A stretch of 44,807 bases of DNA from Fidelibacterota bacterium (GTDB lineage Bacteria; Fidelibacterota; Marinisomatia; Marinisomatales; JABMOV01). Made by a program: the position numbers and the translations under genes. Under the pieces are notes generated by a model. It saw only the letters and a program-made list of their open reading frames with translations, made no database searches and was not told where the DNA came from. The stretch is taken from contig JABMOV010000155.1 of the NCBI GenBank assembly GCA_013203145.1, positions 1-44,807 on the forward strand, written 5' to 3'. Positions 26,683 through 35,227 of the stretch are shown piece after piece (position 1 is the stretch's first letter; the number at the start of each line of letters is the position of its first letter).

Positions 26683-29355
26683 TTAAAAATCTAGTGAAAA
26701 ACCAATTTGAACAGATCGTGGTGCTCTGTAATAAGAGGGACGCACTTGATACTCTTCCCATGTGTGAACACCATTTACTCCATAATGTGGGACGAGTTGC
26801 GCTTCCTGTCCCGATTTATTTGCATATGTATATCCTGCTCTACCCGTGTCATCATATACGTATCGCTCATTAAGAGCATCAAACATATTATATATTTTTA
26901 AAAAGGCAACTAGAGAAAATCCTGAAAGTGATATTGTTTTAGAAGCTCGGAAATTCACTTTTCTTTGCAATGGCTTCCTATCACTATTCGGTCTTGGAAT
27001 ATAATTCGCTAAAGGAATTTGAGGAGTATAAGGCCACCCTGTAGATAATTGTCCAATAAAGCTTAAGGACCAATTTTTAGGGTCACTAATTGTCACTGTA
27101 CCATTTATAATATGGCTTTGGTCCCACCCTAATGGTACAATGAGCTTCTCTTCTTCTTCTCCCGTTAAAGCACTAAAGTAAAATGAACCAGAGTTTACAC
27201 TATTTCCTTCAGTTACTTGGTAGGAATAATCTAAATATACACTGGTTTTGGATACCTTATCCCATCGTTTTGTCAAACTTAATGCAATCCCTTTTACAAT
27301 ACCATAATCCTTATTTAAATAGATACTATAAGATTTTGGACCAAAAGCCGGAGAGATATAATAAATTGTCTGCGAGGCAAGTAAATCTCGAATATCTTTG
27401 TAAAACATACTCCCATCAATGGCTAAAATATTTGACAATTGTTGTTGCAACCCGAACTCATACATAATTGTTTTTTCTGGTTTTAAATCTGAATACCCAA
27501 ATGCAGGTGTTTCAGCTGCGCTAATTACATCCTTCTGGAATAATCGTCTTAGTTCGGGCATCTGATAAAAATGGCCATAACTGAAATGAAGAATTCCTTC
27601 ATCTGTAATAGGGAATGAAACACCAATTCTAGGGGATATCTGATTTTTTGTACTGGATTCTTTCCAATTAGATTCTGGATGTAGTAAATCAGAAATGGAT
27701 GAATCATTAGGTGCAAAATAATCATATCGCAATCCTGCATTAATAATCATCGACGTATATTCTATTTTATCCTGAATATATGCGGAAAAGAATGTAGCGG
27801 TTTGATCATAGTAGGTATGTTTTGGTGATGCATTTTTTTCATCTACTGTTGGTACAGGGTAGGTAAAACCGTCAAACAGAACCTCAAATTCATCCTGAAT
27901 TAAATTGTCAGATCGATAACTAATCCCTGTTTTTACTTCGTGACGGGCATTTATTTGGTTCAAATAATCAAATTTCAGTCCAGTTGATTTTGAATCGCGA
28001 TACCGATGTAAGTTGCCCATTCCACCGAAATAGAATGTATTTGAGGGTTGAACGCCTAACATTGTATTGGTTGAAACATAACCGGGGTTATCTTCATTTT
28101 TATATACTGCTAGCGGATCTTCATGGACATATTGATCGTAGTCCGTTTGAGAAATAAATACATTGAGATTATAATAAGATTTATTAAAAGCCTGGTTTAT
28201 GATTAAGGCATAGTTTTGGTTTTTACGGAAATATTGGTAAGAACCATCAGGATTATACTTATAAGCATGTGAATAGGATTTATAGTCACGCCAATCATTA
28301 AGTAACTGCAATGAAAATTTAAGTTTAGGAGTAACTTTATACGTTATTTTCGCAAGTGTATTTAAACGTAGTGATGGATTCATAGGCACATACGATTTGT
28401 CACCACCCATGCTAATATACCAATAATCATCAAATCTAAAATCTGATATATCATTTGGAAGATGTTCTCTTATGCCAAACAAATAGCCTTCTGAATTATT
28501 GTACCTTCCGCTTAAATTAAAGGTAAGGTTCTTAATACCTGGAACAGGACCTGTAAATGTTCCTTCTAGTGTTTTATTTGCTACAACACTAACATCAGAT
28601 ATATTTATAAATATATCTGAATTATCTGAATAATAGTCTCCAGAATACGCAGAGAAACTACCTTCATAGTTCCTCCCTCCATCTTTCAACTGAAGATTTA
28701 CAATTCCGCTCATTGCGTTACCATATTCTGCGTTAAAAGCCCCACTGACAACTTTCATTTCTTCTAAAGCCTTATTGGAAACATTAACAGCAAGCGAATT
28801 AGTAAAAAATGGATCTGTTACAGAAACACCATTAATATAATAACCAACTTCATTGGATCGACCTCCACGGATGTGCAATGCGCCATCTGCGCCCAGGTTT
28901 ACTCCAGCTTGCGTTGTTAATACTCCCAAAAACGATTCAACGGGCAGTTCTGCAATTTCAGCAGACGTAGTAATTTTTTGGGACGCCGTTAAATCCTTTC
29001 GAACCATTGGACGATCCGCAACAACCGTCACTTCTTCCCCTTCAACTATTTCCAATTCAAGAGTATAGTTTTGTCTTGTTGTTTGATCAAGATTAACTCG
29101 TAAACCCTGTATTATTACATTTTTGTAACCAATAGCTGAAATTGACAATGTATAATCACCCGGAGGTACATTTATTATTGTATAATCACCATTAATATCC
29201 GTAGCGGCTCCAATATATAATTCTTGAATTAAAATATTAACTCCTGGTAATGGCTCACCGTCATCGTGGTTGGTAATATGTCCTGCAACTTTACCGCTAT
29301 TAGCAAATGAGGTAGAAAATGAAATAATGATAATAAGAATAAATCTCCATGCCAT
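26683..29355 (-). CDS. TonB-dependent outer-membrane receptor with carboxypeptidase-regulatory-like N-domain, second copy
   Basis: About 890 residues. A signal peptide (MAWRFILIIIISFSTSFA) is followed by a CarboxypepD_reg-like domain (GKVAGHITNHDDGEPLPGVN and after), a TonB-box-like EEVTVVADRP, a plug with HIRGGRSNEVGYYINGVSV and AEYGNAMSG, and a barrel ending in QIGFSLDF. The start ATG 29355 has AGGA eight bases upstream; in-frame upstream extension to 29394 is unlikely because it would spoil the signal peptide. It opens a six-gene minus-strand unit that continues into two amidases, which is the best evidence that the imported cargo is peptidoglycan-derived (inference). Confidence 0.92.
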   Translation of the reverse strand: MAWRFILIIIISFSTSFANSGKVAGHITNHDDGEPLPGVNILIQELYIGAATDINGDYTIINVPPGDYTLSISAIGYKNVIIQGLRVNLDQTTRQNYTLELEIVEGEEVTVVADRPMVRKDLTASQKITTSAEIAELPVESFLGVLTTQAGVNLGADGALHIRGGRSNEVGYYINGVSVTDPFFTNSLAVNVSNKALEEMKVVSGAFNAEYGNAMSGIVNLQLKDGGRNYEGSFSAYSGDYYSDNSDIFINISDVSVVANKTLEGTFTGPVPGIKNLTFNLSGRYNNSEGYLFGIREHLPNDISDFRFDDYWYISMGGDKSYVPMNPSLRLNTLAKITYKVTPKLKFSLQLLNDWRDYKSYSHAYKYNPDGSYQYFRKNQNYALIINQAFNKSYYNLNVFISQTDYDQYVHEDPLAVYKNEDNPGYVSTNTMLGVQPSNTFYFGGMGNLHRYRDSKSTGLKFDYLNQINARHEVKTGISYRSDNLIQDEFEVLFDGFTYPVPTVDEKNASPKHTYYDQTATFFSAYIQDKIEYTSMIINAGLRYDYFAPNDSSISDLLHPESNWKESSTKNQISPRIGVSFPITDEGILHFSYGHFYQMPELRRLFQKDVISAAETPAFGYSDLKPEKTIMYEFGLQQQLSNILAIDGSMFYKDIRDLLASQTIYYISPAFGPKSYSIYLNKDYGIVKGIALSLTKRWDKVSKTSVYLDYSYQVTEGNSVNSGSFYFSALTGEEEEKLIVPLGWDQSHIINGTVTISDPKNWSLSFIGQLSTGWPYTPQIPLANYIPRPNSDRKPLQRKVNFRASKTISLSGFSLVAFLKIYNMFDALNERYVYDDTGRAGYTYANKSGQEAQLVPHYGVNGVHTWEEYQVRPSYYRAPRSVQIGFSLDF

Positions 29356-29538
29356 AATGCATGTCCTTTCACGTAGTGTGTTTCGCAAGATCAAGCTAGA
29401 ATTTAATTATTTTTCGCTGAATCTATAGTGAAAATGTATGAATTGAAGAATTAAAATATCTTGTTTGTACAGTTATTTCTTTATATACTTTTAGCAATTA
29501 CTTTTTGTAATCAACTAACAATCCTTTATGGAGGTCAA
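29356..29538. promoter_or_regulatory. Divergent promoter region between a TonB-receptor operon and an FG-GAP gene
   Basis: This 183-base AT-rich stretch separates two units read in opposite directions, so it must hold promoters for both. On the plus strand TTGTTT (29461-29466) and TATATA (29482-29487) are 15 bases apart, a weak sigma-70-like pair. No clear operator palindrome was seen. Confidence 0.4.
29530..29534 (+). promoter_or_regulatory. Shine-Dalgarno site deciding the FG-GAP protein start
   Basis: GGAGG lies four bases before ATG 29539. This rules out the longer in-frame start at 29461. Confidence 0.75.
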
Positions 29539-31275
29539 ATGAATAGAATAGGTAAAATAGTAGTATTTTTCTCAATGTTAATATGTTTTGGAGTTTTTGC
29601 TCAAGATACGTTAGGTACTCTCGCAACGTATTCATATTATGAAGGTGGCGACTCATTGTGGACTACAGGTCCACGTGGAGTATTAAGTGGTACCGATTTG
29701 GATCAAGATGGCAAACAGGAAGTTTGGGCAACATCTTATGATCATAAAGTTCATTGCTTTGAATATGTAGATGGTAATGTTCTAGAGCTTGTGTGGTCAT
29801 CCGCAGATGTTACTGCTGATTATTCCACTCCCCGTGATTTGCATGCTGCTGATCTTGACGGAGATGGCAATGGAGAAATTGTTTTCCATATTGGCCGTTG
29901 GACAGGTGATGGAAATCCTGATAATGGTATTCAAATCTATGAATGGGATGGTACAGACAATGGATTTGGTGTTGAACCAGCTTTCCAAATCGACTTATAC
30001 GATGCATTAAATGATTCAATCGGTGAATCTCGTGTAGAAGGATTCTCTATCGCAGATATTGATGGTGACGGAACAGAAGAAATTCTTTTGGCTAACAATG
30101 GTGGTTCTAACCCATACTATGGCACAGTTGATGGATCGACAGCCTATTCTGAGGATCGTTTCTTTGTGTTATCCATTGCCGGTGATATTGGTGGATTTGG
30201 AACTGCTGTAGTTATGGAATATGCCATGTCACCACGAGATGTTGATAAAGATGGTTCTCGCGAAAATGCCCTTGGTGGCGGTAGCCCACAAGATATCGTT
30301 GTTTGTGATACAGACGGTGATGGTTTGTTAGAAGCTGCATGTATTTCCTGGAATAATCTAGCTGTTTTCTTCTTTGAAGCTACAGGTCCTGATGCTTATT
30401 CGATTGGCGACACAAATTATGTGAAGTTAGCGAACTCAGATGACTGGACACTGGGCGCATCCGTTGCTGATATGGATGGAGACGGTAAAGATGAAGTTTA
30501 TATTCCCGGATTTTATGATGGTGAAATATTTATGATCACTGATGCAGATGGCGATGCTACATCTCTTGATACTACAGGATCATTTGATAAAAACTGGGTC
30601 GGCAATACTGAGATAGCAATTGTAGAAGCTGGATTAAGTCTTGCACTTGGTACATCTGCATATGAAGATGTATTGTACGTTGGTGGTGGCGGTGGAGCAT
30701 TCCATAGTCTAGCACTTAACGCCAGTGGATCCGTTTTAAATGCCGGTGACTTTACTGCTTCTGTATATAGCTTTGATGATCCAACTGGTGGTGGTGTAAA
30801 TAAGTTATTCGCTGGAAGTGATCTTGATGATGATGGCAATATGGAAGTTGTTTTAGCTTACCAAGGTGCACCCGATAGCGTTGTAGTTATAGATGGGACA
30901 GATACTACAACGGTTGTGAATCCTTCACAATATGCATTACGTATTGCTGAATGGTCTGCTGTTGGTATAGATGATTTTACAATCATTGCTCCAAGTGATT
31001 ATAAATTATCCCAAAACTATCCTAATCCATTCAATCCAACAACCAATATTGATTTCTACTTACCTCTTCAAAAAGCAGTTTCATTAACTGTCTATAACAT
31101 GCTTGGGCAAGAAGTAGTTACATTGGTTAACAATGAAGTGATTAATGTTGGATCCCACACAATCAATTGGGATGGTCTCGATAAAAATGGCGTTCCTGTA
31201 AGTAGTGGTTCCTATATTTACGAACTTAAATTTGGCAATTTCAATAAAACCAAACTTATGACATTACTTAAATAA
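29539..31275 (+). CDS. Secreted FG-GAP/VCBS-repeat protein with type IX sorting tail, second copy
   Basis: A 578-residue protein beginning MNRIGKIVVFF, with signal peptide cleavage after VFA. Repeated acidic loops (DLDQDGKQE, DLDGDGNGE, DIDGDGTEE, DTDGDGLLE, DMDGDGKDE, DLDDDGNME) mark a calcium-binding FG-GAP/VCBS propeller. The tail has NYPNPFNPTT and ends TLLK. It resembles the protein at 10492-12147 in design and tail. No catalytic site is visible. It is read away from the TonB operon next door and is followed by a strong terminator. A surface binding role is likely; the ligand is unknown. Confidence 0.87.
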   Translation: MNRIGKIVVFFSMLICFGVFAQDTLGTLATYSYYEGGDSLWTTGPRGVLSGTDLDQDGKQEVWATSYDHKVHCFEYVDGNVLELVWSSADVTADYSTPRDLHAADLDGDGNGEIVFHIGRWTGDGNPDNGIQIYEWDGTDNGFGVEPAFQIDLYDALNDSIGESRVEGFSIADIDGDGTEEILLANNGGSNPYYGTVDGSTAYSEDRFFVLSIAGDIGGFGTAVVMEYAMSPRDVDKDGSRENALGGGSPQDIVVCDTDGDGLLEAACISWNNLAVFFFEATGPDAYSIGDTNYVKLANSDDWTLGASVADMDGDGKDEVYIPGFYDGEIFMITDADGDATSLDTTGSFDKNWVGNTEIAIVEAGLSLALGTSAYEDVLYVGGGGGAFHSLALNASGSVLNAGDFTASVYSFDDPTGGGVNKLFAGSDLDDDGNMEVVLAYQGAPDSVVVIDGTDTTTVVNPSQYALRIAEWSAVGIDDFTIIAPSDYKLSQNYPNPFNPTTNIDFYLPLQKAVSLTVYNMLGQEVVTLVNNEVINVGSHTINWDGLDKNGVPVSSGSYIYELKFGNFNKTKLMTLLK

Positions 31276-31291
31276 GGATTAGTTCCTACTT

Positions 31292-31332
31292 AAAAAAGAG
31301 CTCTCAGATATTTTTGGAGGGCTCTTTTTTTT
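31292..31332 (+). terminator. Rho-independent terminator after the FG-GAP gene
   Basis: AGAGCTCTC pairs with GAGGGCTCT (one G-T pair) around an 11-base loop. It is flanked by A-run and an eight-base T-run, so it could work in both directions. It ends only six bases before the next ATG at 31339. Confidence 0.88.
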
Positions 31333-31338
31333 ACATAA

Positions 31339-33168
31339 ATGTATAAAACAATTAAACTGCAGTATCTTTTTTTACTATTTTCCCTACAATTCATTTATTC
31401 AAACGAAGAATTTCGTGCAACTTGGGTAATTACTTGGGATCATATAAATAGCAGCGCTCCAGCACACATAAATAAACATAATGTAAGACAAATCTTAGAT
31501 AAGCATGTCGACGCAAACATGAATGCTGTGATATTTCAAATTCGCCAAAGTGGTACAGCTTATTATAATTCATCTTATGAGCCTTGGGGATATTATGCTG
31601 GTTACGTTAATCCCGGATACGATCCATTAGAATTCGCAATTGAAGAAGCCCATAAAAGGGGATTAGAATTGCACGCCTGGTTTAATGTATTTCATACATC
31701 TAGCACTATTTCCGGTTCTCCGGCAGCAGAACACCCAGAATGGATTTGTCGCGATCAGGATGGTCATGTTATGAATGCGTATCGCTCTTTGTCTCCAGGC
31801 TTAAAGTCTGTTAGAGACTATACTATTGATGTGGCAATGGAAATAGTCAACAATTACGATATTGATGGTCTTCATCTTGATTATGTACGTTGGAGTGAAC
31901 ATACCTCTACGATGTCCGGTTCCCCTGTCCCTCCTGTAATAGAACTTCAACGAGCGGATGGATTCATAACACAGGAAGAGCTGAATGCTCTATCACAGCG
32001 TTCCGGTAGATATTTGTACGATTATTTGCATCCTTATTCTGCAGGAATCCCACAAGGGTATGATTCATGGGAATCCTGGTGGCGATCCAGTGTTACTGAA
32101 TTTGTACAAACATTGCATGATTCTATTCAATCTGTAAAACCTCATGTACGATTATCTGCAGCAGTTCTTGGGAAATATAACTGGAGTGGTTGGCAAGCTT
32201 ATGGGACAGTATTTCAAGATGCGGCATTATGGTTTAATGAGGGATATATTGATCAGTTAATGCCCATGCATTATCACTGGACAACCGCAAGTGGTTTTAC
32301 AGGGATGCTGACACAGGATTGTCCTGAATGTTGGGAAACTTTTCTACACCCCGGGATTGAGGAGGGCAATCTGTTTTCTGTTGGCCCCGGTTCCTACATT
32401 TTAGATGAAAATGGCGTCTGGGACAATCACCCTTCAATCATTAATGCTTGTCGAAATATTTCCTGGGTTGATGGTTTTCAGTTTTTCGCATACAGACAAT
32501 GGGATAACCATAATTATTGGACAACAGCGAGTAATTCATTTTTTAATAAAAAAGCAAAGATTCGCGCTCAAAATGTATTGCTCACTATTCCTGACCAACC
32601 GCAATTATCCATATCGTATAACGATTCTACACATGTTGAATTGACCATAACTCCAAGCGCTAGCTATCCCTGGGTTATTTTATACGGTGAAAAAAATGGG
32701 GAAGTAAATATTGATTCAGAAATTAAACAAATTTATTTCACAGATACTCTAATTACCTATTCTGAATCAATTGACGGACTGAACTCTACTGATATCATCC
32801 AATTTGCAGCCACAAATGCAAATCGATATTGGCAAGAATCAGAATTATCACAAAAAATAAATATTAGTAAGTTATCAATACCCAGTACTATATCTGTTGG
32901 TAACCCAAGTCCAAATCCTTTCGTCAACGCAAGTAAAGTTTCTCTTACTTATAGTACACCAAATTATCATCAATACTCCTTTTCTGTTTACTCCTTAACA
33001 GGTAAACAAATATACAAGTATACCAAATCTGGAAGTCCTCCTGGCATTCACTCCGTATATTGGAATGGTAAAAACCAAAATGGAAACCAGGTATCATCAG
33101 GTGTCTATTTTATGATTTTTGAATTAGATAAAAATATATTTAAGTCAAAAGTAGCACTAATACGTTAA
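31339..33168 (+). CDS. Secreted glycoside hydrolase-like protein of the GHL10/DUF187 family (DigH-like) with sorting tail
   Basis: A 609-residue protein with a signal peptide ending near residue 20. The GHL10 barrel, about 23-400, begins FRATWVITWDHI and includes NAVIFQIRQSG, GLELHAWFNVF and YDIDGLHLDYVRW, the core strands of this family. E. coli DigH (YddW) of the same family cuts peptidoglycan glycan from which peptides were removed by amidases. Given two to four amidase-like genes nearby, the same role is a good guess. An FN3-like domain at about 415-500 and a type IX tail (NPSPNPF, end ALIR) follow. The gene starts six bases after a terminator, so some read-through or a promoter inside the FG-GAP gene is needed. 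Confidence 0.85.
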   Translation: MYKTIKLQYLFLLFSLQFIYSNEEFRATWVITWDHINSSAPAHINKHNVRQILDKHVDANMNAVIFQIRQSGTAYYNSSYEPWGYYAGYVNPGYDPLEFAIEEAHKRGLELHAWFNVFHTSSTISGSPAAEHPEWICRDQDGHVMNAYRSLSPGLKSVRDYTIDVAMEIVNNYDIDGLHLDYVRWSEHTSTMSGSPVPPVIELQRADGFITQEELNALSQRSGRYLYDYLHPYSAGIPQGYDSWESWWRSSVTEFVQTLHDSIQSVKPHVRLSAAVLGKYNWSGWQAYGTVFQDAALWFNEGYIDQLMPMHYHWTTASGFTGMLTQDCPECWETFLHPGIEEGNLFSVGPGSYILDENGVWDNHPSIINACRNISWVDGFQFFAYRQWDNHNYWTTASNSFFNKKAKIRAQNVLLTIPDQPQLSISYNDSTHVELTITPSASYPWVILYGEKNGEVNIDSEIKQIYFTDTLITYSESIDGLNSTDIIQFAATNANRYWQESELSQKINISKLSIPSTISVGNPSPNPFVNASKVSLTYSTPNYHQYSFSVYSLTGKQIYKYTKSGSPPGIHSVYWNGKNQNGNQVSSGVYFMIFELDKNIFKSKVALIR

Positions 33169-33172
33169 AACT

Positions 33173-34018
33173 TTAGTTTTCTACAAATTTATATATCATA
33201 ATCCCATCGAATAATGGTCCATCCGTTCTGAAATAATATTCCATAAATGGCATTCTAACTGTTTTTTGATATTCCATGGAAGCGTGAAGGATATCACTGT
33301 TATCAATTATCATCCCTTCATGGGCAATCAAAATCCCCTTATCCCCGTAACTTTTTCTTACAAATGCCACACCGCATATATCCGGTATAGAATTAAGTAA
33401 CTCTGGTGAAATTTGATCACTGGCAATATAATTCGTGGATAACTCATGCTGCCAATCAAGCGGTAAAAACTCAGATTTATCGTCTTTAATATTTAGGGTA
33501 ATAGTAATAGGCGTTAATTTTTCGATAGGTAGCAATTGGTCCGTTATATTAACTGTATATGGATTATTCGTGATACGGTCAGACGTATAATGCCATCTTG
33601 ATAAATAATCAGGATGCTTCTTACCATTCTCGTCCATTTTGTAGTGTATATCAATCATTTTTGCGCGTGCTTCATCCCAATTATTACTCTGAGTAAAGGC
33701 TAATGATGTTAATACATGTCCAGTGCAGTCAGAAACATCCAGCCTGATTATCGGATCATTATCAGGTTCTTTTTCTTCACCTAGTTTGAAAATTTCATAA
33801 GGTGTTCCAAGTCGCCAAATTGCAAAAGCTTTTAACCGATCTTTGAAACTCGGGTAGTGTTTATGAAATTCTGGTAATATCAATGATATCTCTTCTTCCG
33901 ATAATGTATATGGCTTTGGAAGCGATTCTACCCAACTTAACTCCGTGCTAGATTGAGCAATTACAAAACTGATAATAGCTATTAATATTCCAATGAATCT
34001 TACCATTCTTTTATCCAT
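33173..34018 (-). CDS. DUF1460 family protein, NlpC/P60-like amidase fold, probably acting on peptidoglycan
   Basis: A 281-residue protein with a signal peptide (cleavage near residue 21). DUF1460 proteins are papain-like and have been described as N-acetylmuramoyl-L-alanine amidase-like. The expected Cys is Cys98 in DVSDCTGHV and the His is His233 in IAHEG, so the active site appears intact. The start overlaps the end of the beta-lactamase-fold gene by 19 bases; ATG 34006 would give a seven-base overlap and an equally good signal peptide (MVRFIGILIAII). Its stop is four bases from the stop of the convergent GHL10 gene, leaving no room for a normal terminator. Confidence 0.8.
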   Translation of the reverse strand: MDKRMVRFIGILIAIISFVIAQSSTELSWVESLPKPYTLSEEEISLILPEFHKHYPSFKDRLKAFAIWRLGTPYEIFKLGEEKEPDNDPIIRLDVSDCTGHVLTSLAFTQSNNWDEARAKMIDIHYKMDENGKKHPDYLSRWHYTSDRITNNPYTVNITDQLLPIEKLTPITITLNIKDDKSEFLPLDWQHELSTNYIASDQISPELLNSIPDICGVAFVRKSYGDKGILIAHEGMIIDNSDILHASMEYQKTVRMPFMEYYFRTDGPLFDGIMIYKFVEN

Positions 34019-35217
34019 TCTAAATTTGAATTTTGTTCAGTGAACCCAAGCCCTTCATAAACGGCAGAATGAATCCGCTGCCGCCACTGATAGTATTTAG
34101 GCGATTTCCATGATCGGTGTGGGTGCACAGCATTTGTAAGTAATATTACTACAATTTTGTTCTCTGGATCAATCCAAAGGGATGTTCCAGTGTAGCCGGT
34201 GTGCCCGAAACTCATATCACTTAGATACACACCACCTGACGCTCTTCCCGAAGGACTATCCCATCCTAAACACCTTGAGCTATTTACAGTAATATTTGCT
34301 CTTTTTGTGAAAAGCTCTACCGTTTCAGGTTTATATATTTTGGTAGAGTTGTACATACCCTTATTGAGCATCATATATGAAAATTTTGACAAATCTTCTG
34401 CCGTAGAAAACAATCCGGCATGCCCCGTCACGCCGCCCATGGAATAAGAGTTTTCGTCATGAACATATCCATGAATTAGGTTTCCGTTCAGCAAACTAAT
34501 TTCTGTTGGGACTATTCGTGGCAGTTTTTCTTTGGATGGATTGTATCCAGTATCATCCATCCCCAAGGGAAGGAAAATCTGCTTCTGGACATAATCATCT
34601 AACGTTTCCCCTGAAACTGCTTCAATTAGTTTTCCTAAAGAAATCAATCCAATATCAGAGTAGACTGTGGTATCACCAGGTGCATAATCTGATTGCGTTT
34701 TTAAAACACTGTCGATTCTCGTCTCTTCATTAGAATCCATAAAGAAATATTGTTTAAATGGGGGCAAGCCTGATGTATGCGTTATAAGATGTCTAATTGT
34801 AATTTTTCTTTTTTCAGGATTTCCTCTAAATTGTGGTAAATGCTTTTGCACAGGATCATCCAGTTCGATCAAACCTTCTTCATATAACTTCATTATTGCA
34901 GAAGTTGTTGCTATAACTTTAGTTACGGAAGCTAAATCAAATATATCATCAACCTTCGTTTGTACTTCTTTCTTATAGGTGTGAAACCCAACCGCTTCAT
35001 GAAAAAATATATCCCCATCTTTTGAGGCTAATAGTACACCACCTGGCCAAGCTGAATCAGATACAGCTTTTTGAAACAATTTGCTCAAATTGGAAATATT
35101 ATCAAGTGATAATATTTCTTCTTGTTTTGGATTATTTGGAGCACCTCCAAAAAGTGGTAGAATAAAAATCAATGCAAAGAAGGTAATGGGTACAATATTT
35201 CTAATTCCTATTTTCAT
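34000..35217 (-). CDS. Exported serine hydrolase of the class C beta-lactamase fold (S12), possibly AmiE-like muropeptide amidase
   Basis: A 405-residue protein with a signal peptide (MKIGIRNIVPITFFALIFIL and after). The S12 catalytic motifs are SxxK at 97-100 (SVTK), Tyr-x-Asp at 186-188 (YSD) and HTG at 339-341 in the place of KTG. The region GHTGYTGTSLWIDPE resembles Bacillus subtilis AmiE (YbbE), an exo-acting MurNAc-L-Ala amidase of the muropeptide rescue pathway, and the domain fused to NagZ in some Bacteroidetes. That resemblance is from memory and unproven; a DD-peptidase or esterase is the alternative. It lies 10 bases after an esterase gene and overlaps the DUF1460 gene, so the three form one operon. 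Confidence 0.82.
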   Translation of the reverse strand: MKIGIRNIVPITFFALIFILPLFGGAPNNPKQEEILSLDNISNLSKLFQKAVSDSAWPGGVLLASKDGDIFFHEAVGFHTYKKEVQTKVDDIFDLASVTKVIATTSAIMKLYEEGLIELDDPVQKHLPQFRGNPEKRKITIRHLITHTSGLPPFKQYFFMDSNEETRIDSVLKTQSDYAPGDTTVYSDIGLISLGKLIEAVSGETLDDYVQKQIFLPLGMDDTGYNPSKEKLPRIVPTEISLLNGNLIHGYVHDENSYSMGGVTGHAGLFSTAEDLSKFSYMMLNKGMYNSTKIYKPETVELFTKRANITVNSSRCLGWDSPSGRASGGVYLSDMSFGHTGYTGTSLWIDPENKIVVILLTNAVHPHRSWKSPKYYQWRQRIHSAVYEGLGFTEQNSNLEWIKEW

Positions 35218-35227
35218 ATTTAGAACT

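Noticed and set aside
12190..29355. A normal SusC/SusD polysaccharide utilisation locus
   Set aside because: The receptors resemble SusC in their N-domain, but no SusD-like lipoprotein is found; the partner proteins are large type IX-tailed proteins instead.
33160..33185. Small AT hairpin (AAAACT/AGTTTT) between convergent GHL10 and DUF1460 genes
   Set aside because: The stem is only six A/T-rich pairs and reaches into both coding ends, so it is too weak to call a terminator.
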